Origin: an uncultured Dorea sp. | GTDB taxonomy: Bacteria > Bacillota_A > Clostridia > Lachnospirales > Lachnospiraceae | Direction: 5' to 3' | DNA length: 5,276 nt | NCBI GenBank assembly: GCA_948468495.1 | Contig: CAOKJI010000176.1 | Coordinates: 1-5,276 of the forward strand | Program-made: the position numbers and the translations under genes | Notes under the pieces: generated by a model | The model's database searches: none | What the model saw: only the letters and a program-made list of their open reading frames with translations | Told to the model about the DNA's origin: nothing | Part shown: in pieces, positions 1 through 5,276 of the stretch | Layout of the letters: every line of letters begins with the position of its first letter | Position numbering within the stretch: the stretch's first letter is position 1

Positions 1-593
1 ATCCTCTCTTCACCTTCCCCTTCGTCAATTATTTCTCCTATATTTCTCTCTTCGCTGTAAACTTCTTCCATTATTACTGTATTCTCCCCAGTTCCTGCTA
101 TACCCGATTCTTCCTTCACAATCTCTTTTATCTCAGACCCATTTTTCCCGGCTTTTTCCTCTATTTCTGGCTTCTCTTTCGCAGGCTCTTCTGATTCCAA
201 CTTATTCTTTCCGCTCTTTTCTTCTATTTCCGGTTTCTCTTTCGCAGACTCTCCTAATTCCAACTTATTCTTTCCGCTTTTTTCTTCTATTTCCGGTTTC
301 TCTTTCGCAGACTCTTCTGCTTCTAACTTATTCTCTCCGTTTTTTTCTGCTTCAGGCTCCTCTTTCACTGCTTCTTCCGCTTCCGGCTCATTCTCTCCTG
401 CTTCTTCTATTCCTTCCTCCACTTTCGCTGCTTCTCCTGCTTCCGGTTCATTCTTCCCATCTTCCTCTTCTGTCATCTTATTATCGGTACCGGCCTCCCC
501 CTCTTCGCCTGTTTCCTTTTCCCGAACAGCCTCGCCTGCATCAAACTCTTCCTTTCTTATTTCGTCTTCTGTATATAATGTTTCTTCCGGCAT
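1..593 (-). CDS. Glu-rich repeat protein, N-terminal part, unknown function
   Basis: This frame stays open from an ATG at 593-591 to the left edge (197 codons plus two bases), so the C-terminus is missing. The start is supported by a purine-rich ribosome site (GGAAGGGG, minus strand, 608-601) seven bases before the ATG. The protein begins MPEETLYTEDEIRKEEF and is extremely acidic: roughly a third of residues are Glu, with Lys, Ala, Gly and Pro making up much of the rest. No signal peptide, membrane segment or catalytic motif is visible. From about residue 52 to 154 it consists of five decaying repeats of 20-21 residues around the core AKEKPEIEEKSGKNKLE. Such a region is expected to be disordered or an extended charged spacer, so the functional domain probably lies beyond the window. 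I do not recognise the family. Absence of stops over 593 nt and repeats kept in frame support real coding. Confidence 0.75.
   Translation of the reverse strand, partial: MPEETLYTEDEIRKEEFDAGEAVREKETGEEGEAGTDNKMTEEEDGKNEPEAGEAAKVEEGIEEAGENEPEAEEAVKEEPEAEKNGENKLEAEESAKEKPEIEEKSGKNKLELGESAKEKPEIEEKSGKNKLESEEPAKEKPEIEEKAGKNGSEIKEIVKEESGIAGTGENTVIMEEVYSEERNIGEIIDEGEGEER
132..440 (-). repeat. Five in-frame tandem repeats of 60-63 bp
   Basis: Read on the minus strand, the units are 440-381 (60 nt), 380-321 (60 nt), 320-258, 257-195 and 194-132 (63 nt each). Units 320-258 and 257-195 are nearly identical; the outer ones have drifted. Each encodes 20 or 21 residues with the pattern xxESAKEKPEIEEKSGKNKLE. 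Length changes are whole codons, so selection has kept the frame. Recently duplicated units of this kind commonly vary in number between strains. Confidence 0.85.
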
Positions 594-649
594 TGATATT
601 CCCCTTCCTGTTTTCGGCGTTTTACCGCGCTTAAATCCACCTTATTAAT

Positions 650-713
650 TATATCTTAACAGACATTAGTAGCCTGTTAAGTATATCTTAACGGACATTA
701 GTAGTCTGTTAAG
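650..713. repeat. Two 32-bp tandem repeats, each with a palindrome
   Basis: Unit 1 (650-681) and unit 2 (682-713) are directly adjacent and match at 30 of 32 positions. Each contains an inverted repeat. In unit 1 CTTAACAG pairs with CTGTTAAG perfectly. In unit 2 CTTAACGGA faces TCTGTTAAG, with one G-T pair on the plus-strand RNA. The arms flank an identical core, ACATTAGTAG. The block ends 57 bases before the start of the acidic gene and lies on the downstream side of its candidate promoter. It could therefore be a double operator for a dimeric regulator, or two hairpins in the leader RNA. Nothing in the window identifies a binding protein. Confidence 0.8.
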
Positions 714-739
714 TATACCTTATTGAACATTAAGTTCAA
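712..739 (-). promoter_or_regulatory. Candidate promoter of the acidic repeat gene
   Basis: On the minus strand TTGAAC (739-734) and TATACT (717-712) are separated by 16 bases, close to a sigma-A type promoter. Transcription would begin near 705, giving a leader of about 110 nt that contains the tandem palindromes. The -35 box is one arm of a perfect inverted repeat (TTGAAC, ATTAA, GTTCAA; 723-739) whose loop repeats the ACATTA motif of the 32-bp units. That suggests a third, diverged copy of the same site over the promoter. A consensus TATAAT at 653-648 is an alternative -10 box but lacks a good -35 partner. Confidence 0.4.
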
Positions 740-798
740 TCCGCATAGCTTTACGAACCGCAAAATTCGACTTCTGATGATATATTAAACCAAAATAA

Positions 799-930
799 AG
801 AAAATGTACATATGATTTTAACAGATTTCACCCATTTACTGTTCAGCTTGTTACAGATTATCTTGCCGGAACAGGCGTCGACAACCAGGCTGTCAATCAC
901 GCGTCCATTTTATTGCAGCGAATTGCCTAA
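799..930 (+). pseudogene. 3' scrap of a lost plus-strand gene, family unknown
   Basis: One plus-strand frame runs open from just after a TAA (796-798) to a TAA at 928-930, 43 codons. Its later part reads like an ordinary protein C-terminus: HPFTVQLVTDYLAGTG followed by VDNQAVNHASILLQRIA. The G+C rises clearly compared with the flanking AT-rich DNA. There is no ATG or GTG and no ribosome site, so it could only be the tail of a gene whose 5' part has been deleted or scrambled. The overlapping 66-residue frame starting with ATG at 812 has no ribosome site and a less protein-like composition. I do not recognise the family. Chance open reading in a short stretch is the alternative. Confidence 0.35.
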
Positions 931-950
931 CCCCCTCGAAAAGACGCATG

Positions 951-1003
951 ATAAACCAAAACAGAGCAGGCAATTCCCAGTTTCCGGGGATTGTCTGCTC
1001 TGT
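951..1003 (-). terminator. Factor-independent terminator of the wall hydrolase gene
   Basis: On the minus strand, starting 31 bases after the hydrolase stop codon, ACAGAGCAG (1003-995) pairs with CTGCTCTGT (969-961) over nine bases. Inside, CAAT/ATTG and CCCGG/CTGGG continue the stem with single mismatches around a small AAA loop. The stem is followed directly by TTTTGGTTTAT. Strong stem plus U-rich tail fits an intrinsic terminator for leftward transcription. There is no U-run on the plus-strand side. Confidence 0.85.
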
Positions 1004-1034
1004 CTGAGCTAAATCATTTATTCGCATTTCTCTT

Positions 1035-1745
1035 TTAGTGGAAGAAATGCGCACCAATCTGCATTCCATAACCACCCTGGTCAAAATATAAGCATCCGCC
1101 GATTGGATTCTGACCGGCAAGCGCAGCATCCGCCGCCTGCAGAGCCGTCGCGGTATATCCTCCTGAACTTCTTACCTGGTCTAACCACCCGCTTCCTGCA
1201 GGGCCAAACTGTCCCGGCTGATAGATGACGGCTTCCATCGTATTCGGATATGCGCCGCTGGCAATCCGGTTCAGAACTACCGCTCCTACGGCAACCTGTC
1301 CTTCAAAAGACTGATTTCCCGCTTCACAGAAAATAATAGATGCTAATAGCTCTCTGTCCAACCCACCTCCTGAAACAGACGCCGTTCTAGCCGCCGCTTC
1401 AGCTGCCTGCGCTTCCTTCGCCGCCTGCTCGGCCTTCTGTCTCTCTTCGGCTTCCTTCTGCGCCCTTAACTCTTCCGCCTTTTCCTCCGCTTTCGCCAGC
1501 GCTTCTTTCACAGTGTCCGCAGGCTTCTCATTCACATCAGCCTTTTTACCGTCCGCCGCTTCTTCAAAACCATCTGACAGAAGTAACTCCATGGATAATG
1601 CCACTGTCCCCGGCAGAATTTCGTCCTGCATATCCGCCGCGTGACTGGTAAATCCTAATGTCATCGTAGATACAGCCACCGAAGCGGCCATACACATTCG
1701 CGCCTTTGCAATTCCATTTTTTAAATTAAATTTGTATTTCAACAT
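1035..1745 (-). CDS. Secreted SleB-like cell-wall hydrolase
   Basis: This 236-residue protein probably cuts peptidoglycan outside the membrane. Residues 1-37 form a Sec signal peptide: basic start (KYKFNLKNGIAKAR), hydrophobic core (about 18-32) and a likely cut after SHA or SHAA. Residues about 64-121 are a charged Ala/Glu/Lys/Gln linker, probably helical or coiled-coil. Residues about 128-236 match the SleB/CwlJ family (Hydrolase_2): LLASIIFCEAGNQ, then EGQVAVGAVVLNRI, then YPNTMEAVIYQPGQF and an aromatic-rich end. Glu141 in the CEAGN motif corresponds to the family's catalytic Glu. No peptidoglycan-binding domain of the kind seen in spore SleB is visible, so a vegetative wall role is as likely as spore germination. 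The start is set by AGGAGGGA (1762-1755), nine bases before the ATG; Met17 and Met19 would cut into the signal peptide. It appears monocistronic, with its own promoter and terminator. Confidence 0.88.
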   Translation of the reverse strand: MLKYKFNLKNGIAKARMCMAASVAVSTMTLGFTSHAADMQDEILPGTVALSMELLLSDGFEEAADGKKADVNEKPADTVKEALAKAEEKAEELRAQKEAEERQKAEQAAKEAQAAEAAARTASVSGGGLDRELLASIIFCEAGNQSFEGQVAVGAVVLNRIASGAYPNTMEAVIYQPGQFGPAGSGWLDQVRSSGGYTATALQAADAALAGQNPIGGCLYFDQGGYGMQIGAHFFH

Positions 1746-1768
1746 AAATATGATTCCCTCCTGTATAC

Positions 1769-1793
1769 ATACTTTGTATTGTTAATAAAGTAT
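1769..1793. repeat. Dyad in the hydrolase leader
   Basis: ATACTTT (1769-1775) and AAAGTAT (1787-1793) form a perfect seven-base inverted repeat with an 11-base spacer. Copies of the self-complementary GTATAC lie at 1763-1768 and 1790-1795. The dyad overlaps the candidate -10 box and ends just upstream of the ribosome site, so it could be an operator or a weak leader hairpin. The sequence is very AT-rich and chance pairing is possible. Confidence 0.35.
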
Positions 1794-1819
1794 ACTCGTT
1801 TTTTTCAACTTTATTACAA
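1789..1819 (-). promoter_or_regulatory. Candidate promoter of the wall hydrolase gene
   Basis: On the minus strand TATACT (1794-1789) is a good -10 box. The nearest -35-like hexamer is TTGTAA (1819-1814), at a long 19-base spacing. An alternative pair is TTGAAA (1808-1803) with TATTAA (1787-1782) at 15 bases. Neither is ideal, as expected for a promoter that depends on an activator. Transcription would start near 1782, about 37 bases before the ATG. Confidence 0.4.
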
Positions 1820-1821
1820 TT

Positions 1822-1838
1822 ATTACAAAATTGTTACA
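1822..1838 (-). promoter_or_regulatory. WalR (YycF)-like binding site
   Basis: On the minus strand TGTAAC (1838-1833), five bases, then TGTAAT (1827-1822) fits the published WalR consensus of Bacillus and Staphylococcus (TGTWAH, N5, TGTWAH) at every defined position. A third half site, TGTAAT (1818-1813), follows after three bases. The site lies immediately upstream of the candidate -35 box, a typical position for an activator. WalRK controls peptidoglycan hydrolase genes in Firmicutes, and the gene served here is a wall hydrolase. The match is direct; regulation by WalR is inferred. AT-rich DNA raises the chance of a random match. Confidence 0.5.
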
Positions 1839-1920
1839 TTTTGTACTGAAGGAATCATATCATGTGTCTATATAAAATTCAATTATAACTATTTTCCAGC
1901 ATTGTTATATCCTGCCAGAA

Positions 1921-1950
1921 TATACTGCTCACTCCGCCCACAGCAGTATA
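1921..1950. terminator. Hairpin behind carB, possible weak terminator
   Basis: TATACTGCT (1921-1929) and AGCAGTATA (1942-1950) form a perfect nine-base stem with a 12-base loop, beginning 27 bases after the carB stop. On neither strand is it followed by a clear U-run (minus strand: TTCTGG). It is therefore not a classic intrinsic terminator. It could protect the 3' end of the carAB message or act with Rho. Confidence 0.35.
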
Positions 1951-1977
1951 CAAAAATATCATCTTAAATTAATACTG

Positions 1978-4050
1978 TTAAATTTTTGCAATATCAATCA
2001 GCGTCAGTTTCTTGATATCCGTATTTTCCAGACTGGTTATCAGCGCCTGCGCCGTATCGATGGCTGTCAGCACATTGACTCCGGTCTCAATCGCGCTTCT
2101 TCGGATTACAAAGCCATCCTTCGCCCTCTCCGCTCCCTGAGGCGGCGTATCAATAACCAAATCAATCTTATGACCGAGAATCAAATCCATCAGATTCGGC
2201 GATACCTGTTCAATCTTATTGACAGCAATCGCCTTCACGCCATTTTCTTTTAAAACTGCGGCCGTACCTTCCGTAGCGAAAATCTTATATCCAATCTCCG
2301 CAAACCGGCGTCCGATATCCACAATATCCTTCTTATCCTCGTCCCTGACGGTAATAATCATATTGTTATGCTTCGGAAGCTTGATTCCGGCGCCTAAGAA
2401 CGCCTTATACAGCGCTTCATCAAAGGTCTTTGCAATGCCTAAGCACTCTCCGGTGGACTTCATCTCTGGCCCTAAGCTGATATCCGCATCCCGGATTTTC
2501 TCGAAGGAAAATACCGGCATTTTCACAGCGAAATAATCCGCCTCTGGCTGCAGCCCCGACGTATAGCCAAGCTCCCGAATCGTATGGCCGATAATCACCT
2601 TAGAAGCCAGCGGCACAATCGGAATCCCGGTTACCTTACTGATATAAGGAACGGTACGGCTGGACCGGGGATTGACTTCGATGACGTACACGTCTTCTCC
2701 GCACACAATAAACTGAATATTAATCAGTCCGATGACATGTAGGGACTGTGCGAGTTTCCTGGTGTAATCCTCAATGGTACGCTTCGTCTTCTCGCTGATA
2801 CTCTTGGCAGGATATACAGAAATACTGTCCCCGGAATGGATTCCGGCCCGCTCAATATGCTCCATAATTCCCGGAATCAGGATATCCGTTCCGTCGCAGA
2901 CCGCGTCTACCTCAATCTCTTTTCCCTGAAGATACTTGTCCACCAGAATTGGATGATCCTGTGCAATCCGGTTGATAATTCCGATAAATTCATCAATATC
3001 ATGGTCGTTAATTGCAATCTGCATTCCCTGACCGCCTAACACATAGGAAGGTCTTACCAGAACCGGATAACCAAGCCTGTTCGCCACTTCTTTCGCTTCC
3101 TCCGCGGTATACACCGTCCCTCCTGTGGGCCTTGGAATTTTACATTTCTCTAAGATTGCGTCAAACAGCTCCCTGTCCTCCGCCGCGTCTACATTCTCCG
3201 CCGAGGTTCCAAGGATGGGCACGCCCATCTTCATCAGCGCTTCTGTCAGCTTAATAGCCGTCTGGCCGCCAAACTGGACCACCGCTCCGTCCGGCTTCTC
3301 CAAATCCACAATGCTCTCCACATCCTCCGGGGTCAGGGGCTCAAAGTACAGCTTGTCCGCAATATCAAAGTCCGTACTTACCGTTTCCGGGTTATTATTT
3401 ACAATAATCGTCTCATAACCTTCCTTCGCAAAGGCCCAGGTACAGTGCACTGAGCAGAAATCAAATTCAATTCCCTGCCCAATCCGAATCGGCCCAGAGC
3501 CAAGCACCAGAACTTTCTTACGGTCTTTTGTCTCCTCCGCCTCGTTCTCACTTCCGAATACGGAATAATAGTAAGGCGTCTCCGCCGCAAATTCCGCCGC
3601 ACAGGTATCTACCATCTTGTAAGCCGCCGTAATACCGTACTGATGACGCATATCGTGGATTTCCCGCTCAGTATGCCCGGTAATCTTTGCGATTACATTG
3701 TCCGGAAATTCCATCCGTTTCGCTTCCCTCAAAAGTTCTTCACTCAGAGCGCTGCGCTTCATCTTCGTCTCTAACTCTACCAGCCGGGCAATCTTATCGA
3801 TAAACCATTTGTCAATCCTCGTGACCTCATGGATTTCTTCGATGCTGATGCCCTGACGGACTGCTTCCGCAATCTTCCAGATTCGTCTGTCGTCCACCAC
3901 CTTTAACACTTCTAACAACTCTTCTCCCGTAAGGTAGGAATAGTCGTAAGACATCAGACTGTCCACATGCTGCTCCAGAGAACGGATGGCCTTCATCAGC
4001 GCTCCCTCGAAGTTATCACAGATGCTCATAACCTCGCCGGTAGCCTTCAT
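1978..4050 (-). CDS. carB: CarB C-terminal fragment (second synthetase half and allosteric domain)
   Basis: This 690-residue frame is the rest of carB. The ATG at 4050 is an internal Met (native about 376) with no ribosome site before it, and the same frame reads upstream to 4095 without a stop. Residues about 25-165 are the helical oligomerisation domain. About 178-545 form the second ATP-grasp unit, which phosphorylates carbamate: LGSGPIRIGQGIEFDFCS (183-200), VRPSYVLGGQGMQI (332-345), GIHSGDSISVYP (403-414) and IEVNPRSSRTVPY (457-469). About 546-690 form the MGS-like allosteric domain with ATEGTAAVL (592-600), VNKIEQ (610-615) and IDTPPQG (633-639). These residues (T593, T596, K612, T635) line up with the E. 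coli UMP/IMP site (T974, T977, K993, T1017), so feedback by nucleotides is expected. All motifs are intact, which suggests the lesion upstream is recent or artefactual. Confidence 0.85.
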   Translation of the reverse strand: MKATGEVMSICDNFEGALMKAIRSLEQHVDSLMSYDYSYLTGEELLEVLKVVDDRRIWKIAEAVRQGISIEEIHEVTRIDKWFIDKIARLVELETKMKRSALSEELLREAKRMEFPDNVIAKITGHTEREIHDMRHQYGITAAYKMVDTCAAEFAAETPYYYSVFGSENEAEETKDRKKVLVLGSGPIRIGQGIEFDFCSVHCTWAFAKEGYETIIVNNNPETVSTDFDIADKLYFEPLTPEDVESIVDLEKPDGAVVQFGGQTAIKLTEALMKMGVPILGTSAENVDAAEDRELFDAILEKCKIPRPTGGTVYTAEEAKEVANRLGYPVLVRPSYVLGGQGMQIAINDHDIDEFIGIINRIAQDHPILVDKYLQGKEIEVDAVCDGTDILIPGIMEHIERAGIHSGDSISVYPAKSISEKTKRTIEDYTRKLAQSLHVIGLINIQFIVCGEDVYVIEVNPRSSRTVPYISKVTGIPIVPLASKVIIGHTIRELGYTSGLQPEADYFAVKMPVFSFEKIRDADISLGPEMKSTGECLGIAKTFDEALYKAFLGAGIKLPKHNNMIITVRDEDKKDIVDIGRRFAEIGYKIFATEGTAAVLKENGVKAIAVNKIEQVSPNLMDLILGHKIDLVIDTPPQGAERAKDGFVIRRSAIETGVNVLTAIDTAQALITSLENTDIKKLTLIDIAKI

Positions 4051-4087
4051 CTGGGTGGTCAGCGTACGCTTCGCGCTGATAAATTTG

Positions 4088-5167
4088 TCAAAGGGAAGTC
4101 TTCACTACACAGTAATCCAGCATCGGCTCGAAACTGGCGTAAGTCTTCTTCGTAACCGCATTCTGAATCTCGTCCAGAGTATAACCCAGCGCAATCTTGG
4201 CCGCCACCTTGGCGATTGGGTATCCGGTCGCCTTGGATGCCAGGGCGGAAGAACGGCTCACTCTGGGATTCACCTCGATGACGCAGTATTCAAAAGTATC
4301 CGGGTGCAGGGCATACTGCACATTACACCCTCCGGTAATATTTAACTCGCTGATAATATTCAGCGCAGAAGTACGCAGCATCTGATACTCCTTGTCTCCC
4401 AATGTCTGGGAAGGAGCCACAACGATACTGTCTCCGGTATGCACGCCTACCGGGTCAATATTTTCCATATTACATACGGTAATGCAGTTGCCGTTGCCAT
4501 CGCGCATCACCTCATACTCAATCTCTTTCCAGCCGGCAATACAGCGTTCTACCAGAACCTGTCCCACCCGGGAAAGGCGAAGCCCGTTCTCCAAAATCTC
4601 CACTAACTGCCTGCGGTTATTTGCAATACCGCCGCCGCTGCCGCCAAGGGTATATGCCGGACGCAGTACCACCGGATATCCGATGCTCTCCGCAAACTGT
4701 ATGCCGTCCTCTACGTTCTCCACAACCAGAGACGCCGCGCAGGGCTCCCCGATTTTCTCCATGGTGGCCTTGAATTCCAGACGGTCCTCCGCCTTCTTAA
4801 TGGTCTCGGACGTAGTTCCGATTAAACGCACATGATTCTCTCTTAAAAATCCGTTCTCTTCCAGCTCCATTGCCAGATTCAATCCTGCCTGGCCGCCCAA
4901 AGTCGGCAGAATACTGTCTGGCTTCTCCTTCAAAATCAACTGTTCCACCACTTCGACGGTCAGCGGCTCAATATATACCCGGTCGGCAATATCCTTATCC
5001 GTCATAATCGTTGCGGGATTGGAGTTCAGCAAAACAACCTCCACTCCCTCTTCCTTCAGAGAGCGGCATGCCTGCGTACCCGCATAGTCAAATTCCGCCG
5101 CCTGTCCGATAATAATCGGGCCGGAACCAATCACAAGTACCTTATGAATATCTTTAATTTTAGGCAT
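4088..5167 (-). CDS. carB: CarB N-terminal fragment (carboxyphosphate synthetase half)
   Basis: This is the part of carB that would actually be translated: 359 residues, against about 1065 for the full protein. It holds the first ATP-grasp unit, which makes carboxyphosphate. Visible motifs are [21 protein letters not shown] (10-30), [17 protein letters not shown] (47-63), [11 protein letters not shown] (91-101), [13 protein letters not shown] (168-180) and [16 protein letters not shown] (297-312). Residues known to bind ATP in E. coli CarB are present: Arg129, Arg169, Glu215, His243, Glu298 and Asn300. The last two native residues before the lesion are probably Thr357 and Ser358, and Leu359 is read out of frame. 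The fragment lacks the oligomerisation, carbamate-phosphorylating and allosteric domains, so it cannot make carbamoyl phosphate. The first eight bases overlap the end of carA, pointing to coupled translation. Confidence 0.85.
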   Translation of the reverse strand: MPKIKDIHKVLVIGSGPIIIGQAAEFDYAGTQACRSLKEEGVEVVLLNSNPATIMTDKDIADRVYIEPLTVEVVEQLILKEKPDSILPTLGGQAGLNLAMELEENGFLRENHVRLIGTTSETIKKAEDRLEFKATMEKIGEPCAASLVVENVEDGIQFAESIGYPVVLRPAYTLGGSGGGIANNRRQLVEILENGLRLSRVGQVLVERCIAGWKEIEYEVMRDGNGNCITVCNMENIDPVGVHTGDSIVVAPSQTLGDKEYQMLRTSALNIISELNITGGCNVQYALHPDTFEYCVIEVNPRVSRSSALASKATGYPIAKVAAKIALGYTLDEIQNAVTKKTYASFEPMLDYCVVKTSL

Positions 5168-5276
5168 CTTTCCTCTCCTTTCTGTCCTTCATCATCTGAA
5201 TAAACCGGTCAAATAAGTACCCCGAATCCTGCGGTCCGGGGCAGGCCTCCGGGTGAAACTGTACCGTAAAGATATC
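5160..5276 (-). CDS. carA: carA, carbamoyl-phosphate synthase small subunit, C-terminal end
   Basis: The last 38 codons of CarA, the glutamine amidotransferase that releases ammonia from glutamine and channels it to CarB, enter from the right edge and end at a TAA (5162-5160). The fragment begins [17 protein letters not shown]. The HPE motif supplies the His and Glu of the Cys-His-Glu triad of class I amidotransferases, and [10 protein letters not shown] matches the family's final helix. The stop lies inside carB: the two genes overlap by eight bases in different frames, and the carB ribosome site lies within carA. This is standard carAB operon organisation with likely translational coupling. 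The catalytic Cys and the operon promoter lie outside the window. Confidence 0.93.
   Translation of the reverse strand, partial: DIFTVQFHPEACPGPQDSGYLFDRFIQMMKDRKERKDA

Larger units (their letters stand above)
1978..5167 (-). pseudogene. carB: carB, carbamoyl-phosphate synthase large subunit, frameshifted
   Basis: CarB uses ammonia delivered from CarA, bicarbonate and two ATP to make carbamoyl phosphate for pyrimidine and arginine synthesis. The gene runs from an ATG (5167-5165) behind AAGGAG (5180-5175, seven-base spacing) to a TAA at 1980-1978, with all four domains present. The frame breaks at about 4093-4098. The upstream frame reads CVVKTSL and stops, while [15 protein letters not shown] continues in another frame from 4095. 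Four residues are expected between that Lys and PFDKF, as in the matching segment of the second half (VK-MPVF-SFEK), but only four bases remain. Eight bases are therefore missing. Adding them gives 3198 nt, or 1065 residues plus stop, typical for CarB. No slippery site or programmed-frameshift signal is evident. It is a true mutation or an assembly error; the sequence alone cannot decide. Confidence 0.9.

Noticed and set aside
132..440. CRISPR-like or mobile repeat
   Set aside because: Units of 60-63 bp abut with no spacers, keep one reading frame and vary by whole codons: a coding repeat.
650..713. CRISPR array
   Set aside because: Only two directly adjacent 32-bp copies with no unique spacers between them.
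740..790. tRNA-like GGTTCG segment on the minus strand (near GCGGTTCGTAAAGC)
   Set aside because: No acceptor stem, anticodon arm or cloverleaf could be assembled around it.
812..1012. Plus-strand 66-residue open frame starting with ATG
   Set aside because: No ribosome site, runs through the terminator hairpin, and its translation is less protein-like than the neighbouring frame noted as a gene scrap.
893..1129. Minus-strand 78-residue open frame overlapping the hydrolase end
   Set aside because: It overlaps the conserved hydrolase coding sequence in another frame and reads straight through the strong terminator hairpin.
1779..1967. Plus-strand 62-residue open frame in the carB-hydrolase gap
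   Set aside because: Tyr/Ile/Phe-rich translation expected from AT-rich DNA, no ribosome site, and it overlies the hydrolase promoter region.
4050..4105. Programmed frameshift or split two-gene CarB
   Set aside because: No slippery heptamer is present, the downstream ATG lacks a ribosome site, and conserved CarB sequence (PFDKF onwards) lies upstream of that ATG. Split CarB proteins in some archaea and thermophiles divide near the middle between the two halves, not here.
2219..4835. Several plus-strand and one minus-strand open frames of 62-147 codons inside carB
   Set aside because: All are out-of-frame shadows of the strongly conserved carB coding sequence, with no ribosome sites or recognisable domains.

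Overview
The window looks like chromosome from a low- to mid-GC Firmicute of the Clostridia, most likely Lachnospiraceae-like. The basis is the CarB sequence style, a SleB-type wall hydrolase, purine-rich AGGAGG-like ribosome sites and AT-rich intergenic DNA. All evident intact genes lie on the minus strand, so they read from right to left. I could run no database search, so family calls rest on motif recognition.

Layout from right to left (direction of transcription). Positions 5276-5160 hold the last 38 codons of carA (glutamine amidotransferase subunit of carbamoyl-phosphate synthetase), with its catalytic HPE motif. It overlaps carB by 8 bases. carB (5167-1978) is complete from start codon to stop codon but is broken by a frameshift at about 4093-4098. 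This leaves a 359-residue N-terminal piece and a 690-residue C-terminal reading frame. The break is best explained by loss of exactly 8 bp between two CTTCCC repeats. Restoring them gives 1065 codons, a normal CarB length. Either the cell carries a dead carB, predicting a need for pyrimidines and arginine, or the assembly is wrong here.

Positions 1977-1746 are an AT-rich intergenic region. It holds a hairpin behind carB and the control region of the next gene: a 17-bp sequence matching the published WalR (YycF) consensus exactly, a candidate promoter, a dyad and a strong ribosome site. Positions 1745-1035 encode a secreted SleB-like cell-wall hydrolase with a signal peptide and a charged Ala/Glu/Lys linker. 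It is followed by a strong factor-independent terminator (1003-951).

Positions 930-594 hold no intact gene. There is a plus-strand, protein-like stretch with a stop codon but no start (799-930), probably the 3' scrap of a lost gene. There is also a pair of nearly identical 32-bp tandem repeats, each containing a palindrome, plus a third palindrome, next to a candidate promoter. Positions 593-1 are the start of a very acidic, repeat-rich protein of unknown function that runs off the left edge.

The carAB operon supplies carbamoyl phosphate for pyrimidines and arginine. The hydrolase and the acidic protein appear to be separate transcription units. No clearly new multi-gene system is visible. 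The best leads are the carB lesion, the WalR-like box, the palindromic tandem repeat and the gene scrap.
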